Source of the DNA: Hysterangium stoloniferum
Taxonomy: Eukaryota; Basidiomycota; Agaricomycetes; Hysterangiales; Hysterangiaceae
Direction: 5' to 3'
Length of the DNA stretch: 64,000 nt
NCBI GenBank assembly: GCA_015178975.1
Contig: WHVD01000230.1
Location: forward strand, 42,633 to 106,632
Numbering within the stretch: position 1 is the first letter of the stretch; the number at the start of each line of letters is the position of its first letter. Under the pieces are notes generated by a model. That model searched no databases. It was not told the origin of the DNA and saw only the letters and a list, made by a program, of their open reading frames with translations. This document shows, piece by piece, positions 26,179-37,947 of this stretch. A program made the translations under genes and the position numbers.

Positions 26179-29100
26179 ATGACCACTGGCAAGAACCAAA
26201 CGCCGAGATCCTCTGTGACCCCGAGTAGTTCAAAACCTCGTCAAAGACCTGCAAGTCTGGAACCACCCCGTAACGTCACCATGAGGAAGTCTTCGTTGAC
26301 CTTTCAAAAACCAGCTCCTCCCGGAAGTCCTGTCGAAGCAGTAGCTGGACCGTCAACAGATGCCCCTCCAAGTCCACAAGAAGAACATCCGTCAACTGAG
26401 CAGTTGAACGTCCCCGGAGCTAAGGTTGAAATTACCCATGCTTCTGAACCCGTTCTCTCGTTCCCGCCTAAACAGGTCATCCTTAAGCAATTCTTTAGGG
26501 GTCATATGATTTACGCCCAGCCCATCAACTTACAATGGGATGTGTACTACGCCGACCGAATTTCTACGGATCAGGTTACTCCCTTTGTGGAGGAGTACAA
26601 TACGGACTACCCCCTTTTACCTGTGACTGTAACAGTCTGGTTAGGTCGTTATCAGGCTATTTTATCAGCGCAGGATCTATTCTTACGACCTGGAACCCTT
26701 GAGGACTTGACTCGCTCGATTCCCGAATGGTCGAGTGAAGTTACCTCTGTTATGGAAGGAGGGAGGACGGTTCTTAAACAAGAGGTGTTCTCCTCATTCC
26801 TTGACGTGCTCCGCACGCACGATGACGCGTTACAAATCCTTCACGTCCTACTCGGTGGGGATCATATCGTCCCCAAAGTCGACTACCAGTATATTTACAT
26901 TCGGATGCTGGAGGAGTCTCTTAACGGGATTACTCGGAATTCTTCATTTGCGTATTTCACTTTAAGGGGTCGGTTAAGGCGAAATCAGAGAAGACTCAAT
27001 AAGATGGTTTTGGAAGTGCTTTACCCTTATGGTGATTCCATCCAGGTACCCAATTCGCCCATCTCCATAACAAGTTTGTTTGTTCGTACCCTGAATGGCT
27101 CTCCCGACACTTGTTTCCTTCATTCGCTCAATCGTCCCATTATTCTGCAAGACTTCCCGTCTGACATGAGGATGCAGGTGGTGGAACGTCTTCAGGAAAA
27201 AGGAATGGAAATATGCATCCCTGTCAGGAACCGGAAAACCCGCCGGCCTCCGGGCCCCCGGACCCCATCCTACATGCTCCCGACCCTCTATATTGTATAG
27301 TAACAACCGGAGTTCCCATGGGACCCTGTACATCAACTCGTTTATGCCTGACTCTCTGTACGCACCCCACCTGTCTGCACCTAACCCTCTGTGTCTCATA
27401 CACCAGTCCTCGGACTCCACCGGACTCCGGACTCCACTCTATGTACACCCGACACTCTGTGTCTTATGTACCAGTCACCGGACTCCGACCGGACTCCTGG
27501 AACCCCTCTAACAGAGCATAGAACCCCGCTCCTGTTATCTGTCTCTGCGTCTCACACACCAGTCATTGGAAAACCCACCGGACTCCACTGGACCTCCTGC
27601 ACATCAAGCCTGTCTATACCCGACACTATCTTGTGCACCAAGTCACCGGACTCCGACCGGACTTCCGGAACCCCTCTAACTGAGCCCCGCTCCAGTTATG
27701 GTTAAATGATCTGTCATGATTCGTTCTCTGCTCCCGTTCCGTTCCGTCCCTATTCCCAGTTTAGTATTTACCTGTTTTGTTTTATGTTTAATAGTTCTGC
27801 CTCTCATTAATACCGGATTTGGTATTATTACATTTCACAGTCTATATAAGTCTGCTATGTTCATGTACTTAGAATCCAGTTTCAATCTCGAACTAGTTTT
27901 CCCCCGAACAAGTTTGATCCTTGAACAGTCTCTAGTCCTCTTGTCTGTCTGCACACTCGATTCCCGGAACTCCCACGGGAACTCCGGAATCTATATCTTT
28001 CTGTATGCATTCTGTCAGCTCGAAATATGGACACCCGAATGAGTGTACGAGGGCGCAGCCTATAAGCTGAAGCCAAGTCCATCTCAGTCGTTCACCATAT
28101 CTTTCTGGTAATTATTCTGATATCACCGTTCCTTGTACTAATAATCCCCGGAACTTTCCCGGGACCTATTGCCCGGGGAATCCGTGGGACTATTTCCCGG
28201 AAGCAAGTGTGTGTTCAGAATAGTTACCGGAAACCTCCGCGGGACTATCCGTGGAGCTTTGTTCGGGAACTTAACAATCCCCCTCTATCAGCCTCAACCT
28301 CGTCGACCTTTGAATACGGTCAAAATCGAGAGAGGGATCGCGACGGAACCTAGCCCTACCCCCCATCAGGAAAGTCACCGGTCTCGCGTTGCATTCGAAC
28401 GAATCCCTGGCAATACGAACATGGGTGATGAACCAACTACGACTAGATATCGATCAGTCGTTAACAAGGGTCGACCGTCTTTCTCCACTGCATTCACCGA
28501 GGGTATAGCTGGTCAGGTTGCTGGTCGAGGATCGCTGAATCCAGTCGATCCTCGCCATTCCCTGCCGATCTCCTCCAACCCTTTTCTGCCATCAGGAGGA
28601 CCTCCTAGTAATTCATCTGGGAGTCCTAGTACCTCAAGCTATGGAGGGAATTCGGGACGTGGGGGGCGTCACGGTAGAGTACCTAACTCTCCCTTTCGAA
28701 CTCTGATGCAACCTCGAGCCAGCACGCCTATCGATGACTTACCTAAGGATAAAAGGATCGCTCTTAACACCAACGACATCAAGATCAAATGGTCAGACCT
28801 TCCCAAATACGATGGGACTCAATCCAAGGCGTTGGATTACATCATGGATATTATGAGCCTCTCGGAGATCTCTGACTCCATGAGTACATTGTTGGGAGTC
28901 GCTCTGCCAAGACGACTCACCGGCGGTGCTAAGATCTGGTGGAGCACCCTAGACTGTGAACATCGCACTGAGTTTAGTCGATCTCACGGATCGTTTCTTT
29001 GGGACATCGTAGAAGGATTACTTGGAACCCGTTGGTGCGAATCATTGGCTCTAGAATGGGAAGCCATGAAATTTCGACAGGCCGGTCACAATCATGAGAC

Positions 29101-32100
29101 ACCCGTTCATTACATTCAGTGAAGGGTCAAGCTTTATCAATTCTTGTATGGGTTCCACCAAAACCAGAAGGATGAAACGCACAGACTTATCCTGACACTG
29201 CCCATGGAATGGCTTTATCTTCTACAGGGACAACCTATCGACGACATCATGAGCCTACAGACTTACACGAACAATTTACAAGAGGCTCTGATTAATGCTT
29301 GGGTTCAAACACATCGAGAACGTTATCTGTTTCAGAAACCCAGAGTCATGATTGCCGAGCAAGACGAGTCGGATCCCTGGCATGAGGAGGAGCACTCTGG
29401 AAAAATCGACCCCACTAATCGAGGCCACATCCTCCTCGGCGAACTCGAGGATAAAACCGCCTCTAGGAGATCGAATGCTAAACAGGGTAAGAAACACGGC
29501 AAGTTCTTTTTCGAACGGAGTGACAAGAAAAGCATCGCCAAACCTCCAAAGGAGTGTTGGATTTGTGGGAGTTTAGAGCATTTCAAGATCGACTGCCCCC
29601 ATGCGGGCAGGATGTCGCACTATGTCTCTATTAACAAGTGCTCCGCACAGAACCCAATGGAGGAGGCGGAGGATCAAAGGGCTTATGAAATGGTTTATGG
29701 ATTAAGTGTACAGGGACAAGTACATAACATTGATGAGGAATCGATTTTCATTTCTGTCTACCTTCCTCAGCCAGAGGACAACATCGTTTCAGACGTGAAA
29801 GCATCCTCGAATGAGAACGAGACATCGCAAGTTTATGTTTCTATATCAGACCATGATTTTCTCGAGAAAGGAGACTGGCTAGACGCTCATCGTCAGAACT
29901 GTGAAGGTCTGACTGAGATGAGAGTTTTATCGCGACCTGAACCTCCCACCATTGAGGAAATCGTCGACGAGGACGCATTTGCGAACTGATCTAAGGAAAT
30001 AAGTCAAACCTACGTTATAGAAGACCCCTCTGAGTCCGAGGGATCGGAGGAGGAGAGCTTCCCCTTCGACCCAGGGCAATTACCCGACTTAATTCCTTGT
30101 GATGAGTCAGACTCTGAAGCGGACGACAAGGTACCTAACGGTAGACGTATCAGGAGGAATGTTAAATTGGCTGCAAGAAAAGAAAGCAAAAGACCAAGAG
30201 TTCAATACCCCTGATCCAGTCGACCTATGAAAGAGGATTCGACTATTATCTATTGCAAAAGGGACCCTCCAGGTGGATATTCCAGTATTGGGATTTCAGC
30301 ATTACACGTCTATGGACACGTAGGGAATTCAGAAGCCTCAAATCCTATTAAAATCAGGCTGGATGCCGGAGCTGACCTCTCCTTAATCTCGGAGGATTTC
30401 TATAAGGAACTAGAGGACCACCCTAAACTCAAGCAAGGACTCAAGCTGCACCTCGTACAACTTACCGGTAATGCCAAAGTATTAGGATACGTTAACGTCC
30501 CCATTTATCTCGAGGACGACACCGGTATACTCCTCAAATTTACCACCGAGACGTATGTTGTCCGAGGTATGACCGTCCTGATCCTTCTTGGAGAAGACTT
30601 TCATGTGAACTATGAGATCGGGACACTGCGAGACCTGGGTTCCAGATTGATTTTGCCTGGGAGAGCAGGATCTATTCCAGCCAGCTCTTCCAAGGAGCCG
30701 CAGCCTTTAACCTTTTCGATTAGCAAGATCCCCTTTGAGGAATTAGCCAATGACCCATCTGAATTGACTTCCAAACCAGACAAAGGAGTGCGTACTAAAA
30801 GAGTCGCACGGGCCTTACAAGATTGTACTATAGAACTGGAATCAGCTCGATTAGTACCAATCTTTGTAGGAGATCTTATTGGTGACCAATGGATAGTCGA
30901 AAGAGTTGTCTTGCAGAACGACGATGGGAGTATACTAGCTGCTCTCACCACCGCCATCTCTAGGGAACATGCCGCGATACCTCTCACTAATCCCTCTCTG
31001 ATGCCAAGAATCATCAGACAAGGGGAAACCGTTGGATTAATTCACGACGTGAACAAATGGGCCCAGACTCCTAGATCTTTGACTGAGAGGGCATCGATGC
31101 AGTTGATGACAACCAAGATTGCCCATCTCGTCGAAAGTCTATCAAGAATAGAAGAGGAACGTGTCCTTAATCCTCAATCTTCCAGGCTGCCCCTGGAACG
31201 GGAACTCGCAGACGATTTCGACCTGGCAGGCCCCAAAACATCAGAAGTTGCCACCACGGAAATGCTTTGCGCGGAAGATCTGCATAAGCTAGTTAATTTA
31301 GGTCCTGACATCCCTACCGACGTCTCCCCCCACTTGGAGTCAGTATTAACTAAGAACGTCCTAGCTTTTGGAGTAGACGGGCGTTTAGGACAAGTAGATG
31401 TCAAGGTCAACGTCCCCTTAAAAGATGGCGCACAACCTATTTCAATGTCAATGTTTCCAACCTCCCCGGCTAATAGGAAAGTCATTGACGAACAAATGGA
31501 CACTTGGTTCCAACAGGGAGTGATTGAACCGTCCAAGAGTCCTTGGGGGGTGCCAGCCTTTGTCGTCTATCGCAACAGGAAACCACGAGTAGTAATTGAC
31601 TATAGAAAGTTGAACAGCCTAACGGTTCCCAATGAATTTCCGCTGCCACATCAATCGGAAATCATGCAGGCGCTCTCGGGATCCAACATCTTATCTTCTT
31701 TCGATGCACTAGCTGGTTTTACCCAACTTGAAATGTTAGAGGAAGATAAGCCGAAAACAGCCTTCAGATCCCATCGAGGACTGTGGCAATTCAGGAGAAT
31801 GCCCTTTGGACTTCGTAATGGACCTTCTATATTCCAAAGGGTTATGCAAACCGTACTTGCACCCTACTTATGGATATTCTGCCTAGTTTATATTGACGAC
31901 ATCGTGATCTTTTCTAAGACATGGGACGATCATCTAGAGCATTTGGACCAGGTCCTACAAGCCATCATTGCAGCGGGAATCACTCTCTCGCCCAAAAAGT
32001 GCTATGTGGGGTACAATTCGATTCTACTACTAGGACATAAGGTGTCTAGACTTGGCTTTTCAACCCATCAAGAAAAGGTCGCCGCTATATTGGAATTAGC

Positions 32101-34621
32101 CACGCCTTCTAAGATAGCAGACCTTCAATGTTTTCTCGGAATGGTTCTGTACTTCTCTGCTTACATACCATTCTACTCCTGGACGGTTGCTCCACTTTTC
32201 AACCTCTTAAAGAAAGGAGTTCGTTGGCATTGGGATTCAGAACATGCCCAAGCTTTTGAAGACATCAAAGTTGTGTTGAGTTCGGCTCCAGTACTTGGAC
32301 ACCCTGCGAGCGGTATGCCTTATAGGTTATACACAGACGCTTCGGACTTTGTGCTGGGATGTTGCCTCCAGCAAATACAAAAAATGACGCTTAGGGACCT
32401 AAAGGATACGAAAATTTATGCCCAAGCAAGGGCAGCTTTCGATCAATCACGAGACGTCCCCATTTTTGTTACTCGTTATAAAACCAAGGAGCTGGAATTC
32501 ACCTGGACGGATTCCTGGGCCGCAGATTTTGATGACACCAGTGTCACAGTCGAACACGTTATCGCCTATTGGAGCCGTACGCTCAAAAAAGCGGAATGTA
32601 ACTACTCAGCCACAGAGCGAGAAGTGTTAGCTGCTAAAGAAGGATTGGTCCATTTCCAGCCCTTTATTGAGGGAGAACATATCCTTTTGATCACTGATCA
32701 TGTGGCGTTACAATGGGCCAGATCTTACGAGAACACTAATCGTCGACTGGCCACATGGGGGGCGGTATACGCTGCATACCCCAGTCTGGAAATCCTACAT
32801 AGAGCAGGACGGATACACAGCAACGTTGACCCATTATCTAGACTTCCTCGAGTACCTGACTGTGCTAGCCCCACGAGAGACGATCTCTTACCAATCGTAG
32901 CAGATTCTTATAACCGGAACGACAAAGAGACGTTATGGGAGAACAAACCAGCGGAAAAGGCCGTCTTTCTCACTCATCACGAGTTAGTTGAACCTGTCGG
33001 AACCGTCGAAGAGGTCCCCCAAACGAAATGGGACTTGCACAACCTTCCCAGAAATGATGAGACTGATGAGGCGGATTTTACTCTCTCGAATCCACAATTA
33101 CTTATAGAGATCGATGAGAATTACACTAAGGAACTTCGTGACGGATACCAGAAAGATCCCGCCTTCAGGAATTATTACGCCGCTGATCCCATTTCTCCAA
33201 ACATGGTAGCCACTCCTTCGCATTATTTTATCGGCAAGAATAAGCTATTGTTCTTTCGAGATTCAGACTGGAAAAGTCAAATCTGCATTCCTAGCAGCAT
33301 GACGACAACCATACTCAAGCTGATACATGATAATCCTTTCGAAGGAGCTCATGCAGGCGGCCACAGGCTCTTTAATCTGATGAAAGACCGTTTCTTCTGG
33401 CCGAGGATGTTGCAGGACTGTGTGGCGTACGCTTGCAGCTGCGACATATGCCAGAAAACTAAAATTGATCATTCCGCTCGACAAGGAGCCCTTCGACCCA
33501 CGGATGTACCCCTAAGGCCGTTTGAGGTTGTCTCAATGGACCTGATTACCAGATTGCCTCCTTCTACAGAGGGCGGTTATTCCGCCATCTTCGTCGCCGT
33601 GGATAAACTCACGCGTTTCTTGATCTGTGAACCCACCACTTCAGATCTATCCCCAGAAGGATTCGCACGAATCTTCGTGAATAAAGTAGCCGCTCCTTTT
33701 GGCCTGCCTTCAAGGATAATCTGTGATCGAGACAAGAGGTGGACCTGTAGGTTTTGGAGAGAAGTCTGCAAAGTATACGGAAGTGCCCTTGCAGTATCCT
33801 CATCCCACCATCCTCAGACCGATGGTCAAACGGAGAACGCTAATGCTATTGTGGAGCAAATGCTCAGAGCGTACTGCACCTCTTCGAAGGAGGAATGGTC
33901 TAAATGGACTCAAGTAGTGGCTCATACCTACAATTCGACGGTTCAAAGCTCAACAAGCTATGCGCCGGCCTTTTTGCTGATGGGCTACTTACCAAGAGGA
34001 ATGTCTAGCTGTCTAGGAGGGGACGACCCTGTGGTTCCCAGAGAATTATCAGATAGCCCTTTAGCCGACCAATGGATCTTAGAATTGGAAAATCACCGAC
34101 AAGCGGCGCGGGATTCGATTGCGCGAGCACAAGAGACCCAAGCTCACAGTTACAACAAGAGACGGAGATTAGTGGAAGATATCTCAGAGGGAGATTATGT
34201 TCTGATTAATCCCCATTCTCTCGAGCTCGTCGAGGCCAAGGGACCCAGAAGAAAACTTATACAAAGACAGATAGGGCCGTTTGAGGTCTTGGAAAAGATC
34301 AATCCTCAAGTCTTCCGACTCCGCATCCCCTCAGAATATCAATTACATCCAGTGATTAATCGATACCATCTTAAAAAGTACCACCTCTCCCCTAAGGAAT
34401 TTGGATCCAGGGAGCTACTCGAGAACCCTCGAGAACTCAATCGTAATGACGAGGAGTACCAAGTAGAAGCTATAGTAGGACACAAAAAGCATCGCAATCG
34501 ACTCCTTTTCCAGGTTCGATGGAAAGGATATGGACCGGAGGAGGACACTTGGTTAAATGGCAATGACCTTCGTAACGCTCCCACTCTTCTTAGAGCTTAC
34601 AAGACTATTTATCGAATTTAA
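26179..34621 (+). pseudogene. Gypsy-1 gag-pol polyprotein, one frame broken by a nested LTR and three TGA stops
   Basis: Start at 26179. The gag frame runs to 27221, is cut by a family B LTR (27222-28276) and resumes in the same frame after 28281. It then continues to 34621 apart from TGA at 29120-29122, 29987-29989 and one just before 30227. Gag carries a CCHC knuckle (CWICGSLEHFKIDC, near 29560). In the last open stretch (30227-34621, 1,464 codons) the protease has LDAGAD near residue 46, with Ala where Ser/Thr is usual. RT has YIDD near 555, RNase H has YTDASDF, and integrase has a C-D-I-C zinc region. The catalytic Asp is in MDLITR (about 1104), the second in CDRDKRW and the Glu in QTENAN. 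A chromodomain (FQVRWKGYGPEEDTW) ends the protein. The undamaged frame would be about 2,460 residues, with no frameshift between gag and pol. Confidence 0.9.
27222..28276 (+). mobile_element. family B solo LTR inside Gypsy-1 gag, target duplication ATCCC
   Basis: It starts TGTCAGGAACCGG and ends GGGAACTTAACA, 1,055 bp. ATCCC sits at 27217-27221 and 28277-28281. Removing the LTR and one ATCCC joins the gag frame exactly (MEICIP to LYQPQP). The shared TATAAGCTGAAGCC motif lies at 28050-28080. Confidence 0.9.
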
Positions 34622-34817
34622 TGATCATTTCACATCCTTACAACGATAACACTGTTTATCTACTTCTAGCTCTACCCCCCCTACTTTCTTCCCCCTCGGC
34701 TTTTCACTTCAATAACCGAGCGGAGCTTGAAATTAATATAAAATACGTAAATTCGCTAAAGAAAATTTTATTCCCCCTATCTCTTCCCTCCACGTCAACC
34801 TCTCTAATCAGTACACT

Positions 34818-36455
34818 ATGTTGCAGGAGCAACAACCCAAACCCAAGTTCCCCAACTTCAAAAGAATACCGCGACCTCAACCTATTAATACCTCTACCAT
34901 GCCATCTCACACTGAACAAGTCGAGCACTCCACGAGTAATTCTGGAACGCCTTTGCCAATACCCTCCGCTGCGCAGGGTGACATCACGGGAACGTCCACC
35001 AACTCGGGGAATGGAACCGCCTTTACTCCATACGCTCCTCTTCCCAGACCCCGATTTCCCAATTTTAAAAGAATACCTCAACCTCAAACTACAGTTCCTT
35101 CTGCCCCATCACCTCGAACAGAAACTGTCGAGCGTGTGGAGGAGACCTCATCGTCCATGAATCCTACACAGACGGACTCCGTTTCAAAAGCTGCACCATG
35201 GTCCTCTAATACTTGGGGGGCTCCCTCGGGAACATGGAGTGAAATCCCACCACCTTCTCATAGTATTTTCCCTTCTACCGAAGAGGAGATCAGAAAGAAA
35301 CAGCAGTCTGAGGCCTTCTCTGCACAGGTTCAGGAGGAATTGAAAATGCTTAAACGGAAGAGGAGAGAGGAGTACTTGGAAGGACAGCGGAGGATGGGGG
35401 CTAGGGATAATGTCCCTTCAAGGCGGACACGGCAGGAATGGAGGAAAATGGAAGGGCACGATAATCCTTCAATCATCGCTCCCCCTTCGGGTCATAAATG
35501 GACGGATTTTGCTGAAACGGATTGCAGCGATGGGGGCACGCCATGTGTTCGGAGTGTAGGCCAAAAAAGTAGGAAAGGAAAAGATGGAGTCACCTTCTAC
35601 GATTGGGACAAAGTACGAAGGATCAAATTACAAAGCATTGCATTGCGACGTGGAGATGGAGTTGCATTACCTCCCAGACCCCCTTCACACCGTGGACCTC
35701 AGGAATGGACCTACCGGATGGGGCCCGGTGATCTTTCATCTGACTCGGAGGACGACCAATCTCGCTACCCCGCCTACAACAGCAAGTACCTCGGTGCTGA
35801 CTGCCATGAAGGTTTCCAACTCCCTGACAACATTCACTTCTTCACGAGTGATCCTAACCAACGACGAAAGCTACCAACTTCTGTCAGAGTTTGGAGAGGG
35901 TATCGTCCAGCAGACTCTGCAATCCCATCCACTTCCTCTCATCTCCCTCCACCTCCACCGGTCTCTTCCATACCCACATTACAGCACTTTACACCCTTTT
36001 CGGAGCTAACGGGAAGTCTTGTACCATCCTCCGAGCTGCCTTCTCTTCCCCCTATACCACTACCCCTCCCCTTCGCAGGACATTGTCTTATATCACCGTC
36101 CTCATCCATACCCAAGCCTCCTCCAGCACTGCAGCCAATCTCACCCCTCCGCAAGTCACCTGACCCTCTCGTCGCCTCCCACTCTACTTCGACGCCTTTG
36201 GTCCCTGCAGTGTCTAACATTCCCCTCACTTCCTTGACACCGCGGAGTCCACCGCCCGCCTCTCCCTACTCCCCTTGCATTTCTCTGGGAAGTCCCATTC
36301 AGCATCCTAACAATACATTAATGGATGTTGATCACCCTATCCCGGAAGTTCTCGCAACGCCTATGGAGGAAGTCCTTGAAGCGCCTCTCTCAGCCATAGA
36401 CGTCTCCAAGGAACCCCCCCAGCAATGGAAGCCTTCGAGGAGCCTCCCCCCTTAA
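34818..36455 (+). CDS. Gypsy-1 extra ORF 1, 545 aa, unknown function
   Basis: This same-strand ORF starts 196 bp after the pol stop and lies before the 3' LTR. The N-terminus has two copies of a PxFPNFKRIPxPQ unit (near residues 10 and 80). A charged segment likely to be helical follows (EEEIRKKQQSEAFSAQVQEE, near 160). Then come two Trp-containing blocks (GHKWTDFAE; YDWDKVRRIKLQSIALRRGD) and a long Pro/Ser-rich region from about 370. No membrane span or signal peptide is seen, so it does not look like an envelope protein. It ends 31 nt into the next ORF, and a C7 tract at 36414-36420 sits just before the end. One added C would fuse both ORFs into about 824 residues. I do not recognise a named family. 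Confidence 0.7.
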   Translation: MLQEQQPKPKFPNFKRIPRPQPINTSTMPSHTEQVEHSTSNSGTPLPIPSAAQGDITGTSTNSGNGTAFTPYAPLPRPRFPNFKRIPQPQTTVPSAPSPRTETVERVEETSSSMNPTQTDSVSKAAPWSSNTWGAPSGTWSEIPPPSHSIFPSTEEEIRKKQQSEAFSAQVQEELKMLKRKRREEYLEGQRRMGARDNVPSRRTRQEWRKMEGHDNPSIIAPPSGHKWTDFAETDCSDGGTPCVRSVGQKSRKGKDGVTFYDWDKVRRIKLQSIALRRGDGVALPPRPPSHRGPQEWTYRMGPGDLSSDSEDDQSRYPAYNSKYLGADCHEGFQLPDNIHFFTSDPNQRRKLPTSVRVWRGYRPADSAIPSTSSHLPPPPPVSSIPTLQHFTPFSELTGSLVPSSELPSLPPIPLPLPFAGHCLISPSSSIPKPPPALQPISPLRKSPDPLVASHSTSTPLVPAVSNIPLTSLTPRSPPPASPYSPCISLGSPIQHPNNTLMDVDHPIPEVLATPMEEVLEAPLSAIDVSKEPPQQWKPSRSLPP

Positions 36456-37291
36456 GCAAAAAAGCAAAAGGGAAACGAAGAACTCAGGCCGACAAGCCCC
36501 TTGTCATGGACCCCCCCTCGACCCACCCCATTCGCAGCCCCCCGCCGCAGCCGTCCTCTCCCCTCCACTCTGAGGATACGGCTGGCCCCTCCCGTCCCTT
36601 CCAGTCAAGTTGGATGCGTGTGTCTATTAATTACCCCTCTGACATCTTCACTGTGGGACGCACATTAATGCGACTGGGACCAACCCTGCGGCACCCCCTT
36701 CTTAAAGGGCATATCCAGGGGTATAGCGGGTCTCTCACTTTTTCGGACCGCATGAGCGCATTTTATTTATGCATCAACGACCCTAAGGAACAGCTGCGTT
36801 TAGCGGAGGATATAGAACAGGTGGAACTTTCCATGTTTCGGTCCTTACTTGTCAACTCCTCTTGTGTTCTTCCTGACCACACACCAACCCACTCTGCAGT
36901 GGACCTTGTTGACTTGTTGGAGCAACTGTTGCTGGATTCGGACACTTCGAGAGGAATCCCCTCTGAGGGAGACATGAGCTCCACACCGCTCATCACTCCT
37001 ACCCCGCCATCACTACACCCTCGACCCCCTCTCCTTGCCCGTATAACTGACGCTTCTGCTGATCGCGTTCGCGCTATAATTCGAACGTGCCAGAAGGCCT
37101 ACGGTCGTTGGGTCTCGTCAATCCAAAAACTGGATGGGTTGACATCCGCCAATGACGCTTCGAGGCGGGAGGACATCGCTCTTTCCTTTCATGCCAAGCG
37201 TCTCGCCTGGGGCAACACTATCCTACACCTTGGGGGTTCATCGCAGGACGCATGGGGAGGAGTTCCAAGCGTCCTTCGACATCTTCTTTGA
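36425..37291 (+). CDS. Gypsy-1 extra ORF 2, 288 aa, unknown function
   Basis: It overlaps the end of extra ORF 1 in another frame and stops 25 bp before the 3' LTR. An early basic cluster (KKAKGKRRTQ) could act as a nuclear signal. From about residue 60 there is a compact, mostly alpha-helical-looking domain (RVSINYPSDIFTVGRTLMRL; DRMSAFYLCINDPKEQLRL; VRAIIRTCQKAYGRWVSSIQ). It may be the C-terminal half of a protein started in ORF 1. No catalytic motif, membrane span or known fold signature is visible. Confidence 0.7.
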   Translation: MEAFEEPPPLSKKAKGKRRTQADKPLVMDPPSTHPIRSPPPQPSSPLHSEDTAGPSRPFQSSWMRVSINYPSDIFTVGRTLMRLGPTLRHPLLKGHIQGYSGSLTFSDRMSAFYLCINDPKEQLRLAEDIEQVELSMFRSLLVNSSCVLPDHTPTHSAVDLVDLLEQLLLDSDTSRGIPSEGDMSSTPLITPTPPSLHPRPPLLARITDASADRVRAIIRTCQKAYGRWVSSIQKLDGLTSANDASRREDIALSFHAKRLAWGNTILHLGGSSQDAWGGVPSVLRHLL

Positions 37292-37305
37292 CATAGCTCT
37301 TCGAC

Positions 37306-37316
37306 CTGGGGGGCAC
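37306..37316 (+). other. polypurine tract of Gypsy-1
   Basis: CTGGGGGGCAC lies immediately before the TGTGAG start of the 3' LTR, the position expected for plus-strand priming. Confidence 0.6.
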
Positions 37317-37947
37317 TGTGAGAGGTATGGCGAAATACACTCAGGAAATATAGTCGGATGTGCTCTTACTATATTTCCTTTATTATTTCTATTTTCTCTC
37401 TTTCATTATATCTATAATTAGTTCGACGACCTATGTATGCGGTACATCGACTCTTGTGGGCACACACACACCAGACTTATGTATTCTAGCGCCCGTAGTT
37501 TAGAACTCAGACACTTTTTACACCGCAACCACGACTTACCCAGACACCCGTTAGTGTCCTGTAAGTTGTGATTGGTGTATCGTCTCAACCATCACAGACA
37601 GGCTTTAGCTACTCATTCAAACTGAGTTTCGAACTGTATCAGTCGAAACTCAATCCCTATCTCAACTCGCGTGGACTACATCCACGCTACTCTATTATTC
37701 GACTCTCTAACTACTCTACTTGCACTCGAGCAGTTGTCCAGAATCGCACTTAACCAGTCGATTCTGCTTATTCGTTCTAGCTATCTACCTTACTTTAGAT
37801 AGCTATTTCTCTCTACCGTATTGAACTAAGTAGTCAATACACGTTCGGTCCGTATTAGACTTAGACAGTCAATACATTGTGGTATCGTACTTCAACAGTC
37901 GATATTCTTCGTATATAGAATGGTTAGAACTTCTACCACTCTTCACA
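37317..37947 (+). repeat. 3' LTR of Gypsy-1
   Basis: It pairs with 25472-26102. In most differing sites this copy keeps the CG dinucleotide where the 5' copy has TG or CA, and in some the reverse. Confidence 0.95.

Larger units (their letters stand above)
25472..37947 (+). mobile_element. Gypsy-1: complete chromodomain Ty3/Gypsy element with extra 3' ORFs
   Basis: Two 631-bp LTRs (25472-26102 and 37317-37947) begin TGTGAGAGG and end CTTCACA. Flanks are ATAAG on the left and ACAAG on the right, a 5-bp target duplication with one transition. The span is 12,476 bp; without the nested family B LTR and its duplicate (1,060 bp) it is about 11.4 kb. The order is LTR, primer-binding region, gag, protease, reverse transcriptase, RNase H, integrase, chromodomain, one or two extra ORFs, polypurine tract, LTR. 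Integrase before the chromodomain, at the end of pol, marks a chromovirus. It is dead as it stands (three stops and an insertion in gag-pol) but only lightly decayed. Confidence 0.93.

Noticed and set aside
27213-28082. Several overlapping ORFs of 70-110 codons
   Set aside because: They lie inside the family B LTR and reflect its CG-rich sequence without stops. No protein features.
34621-35160. 179-codon ORF after the pol stop
   Set aside because: It overlaps the 545-aa ORF in another frame, and its composition fits a shadow of it.
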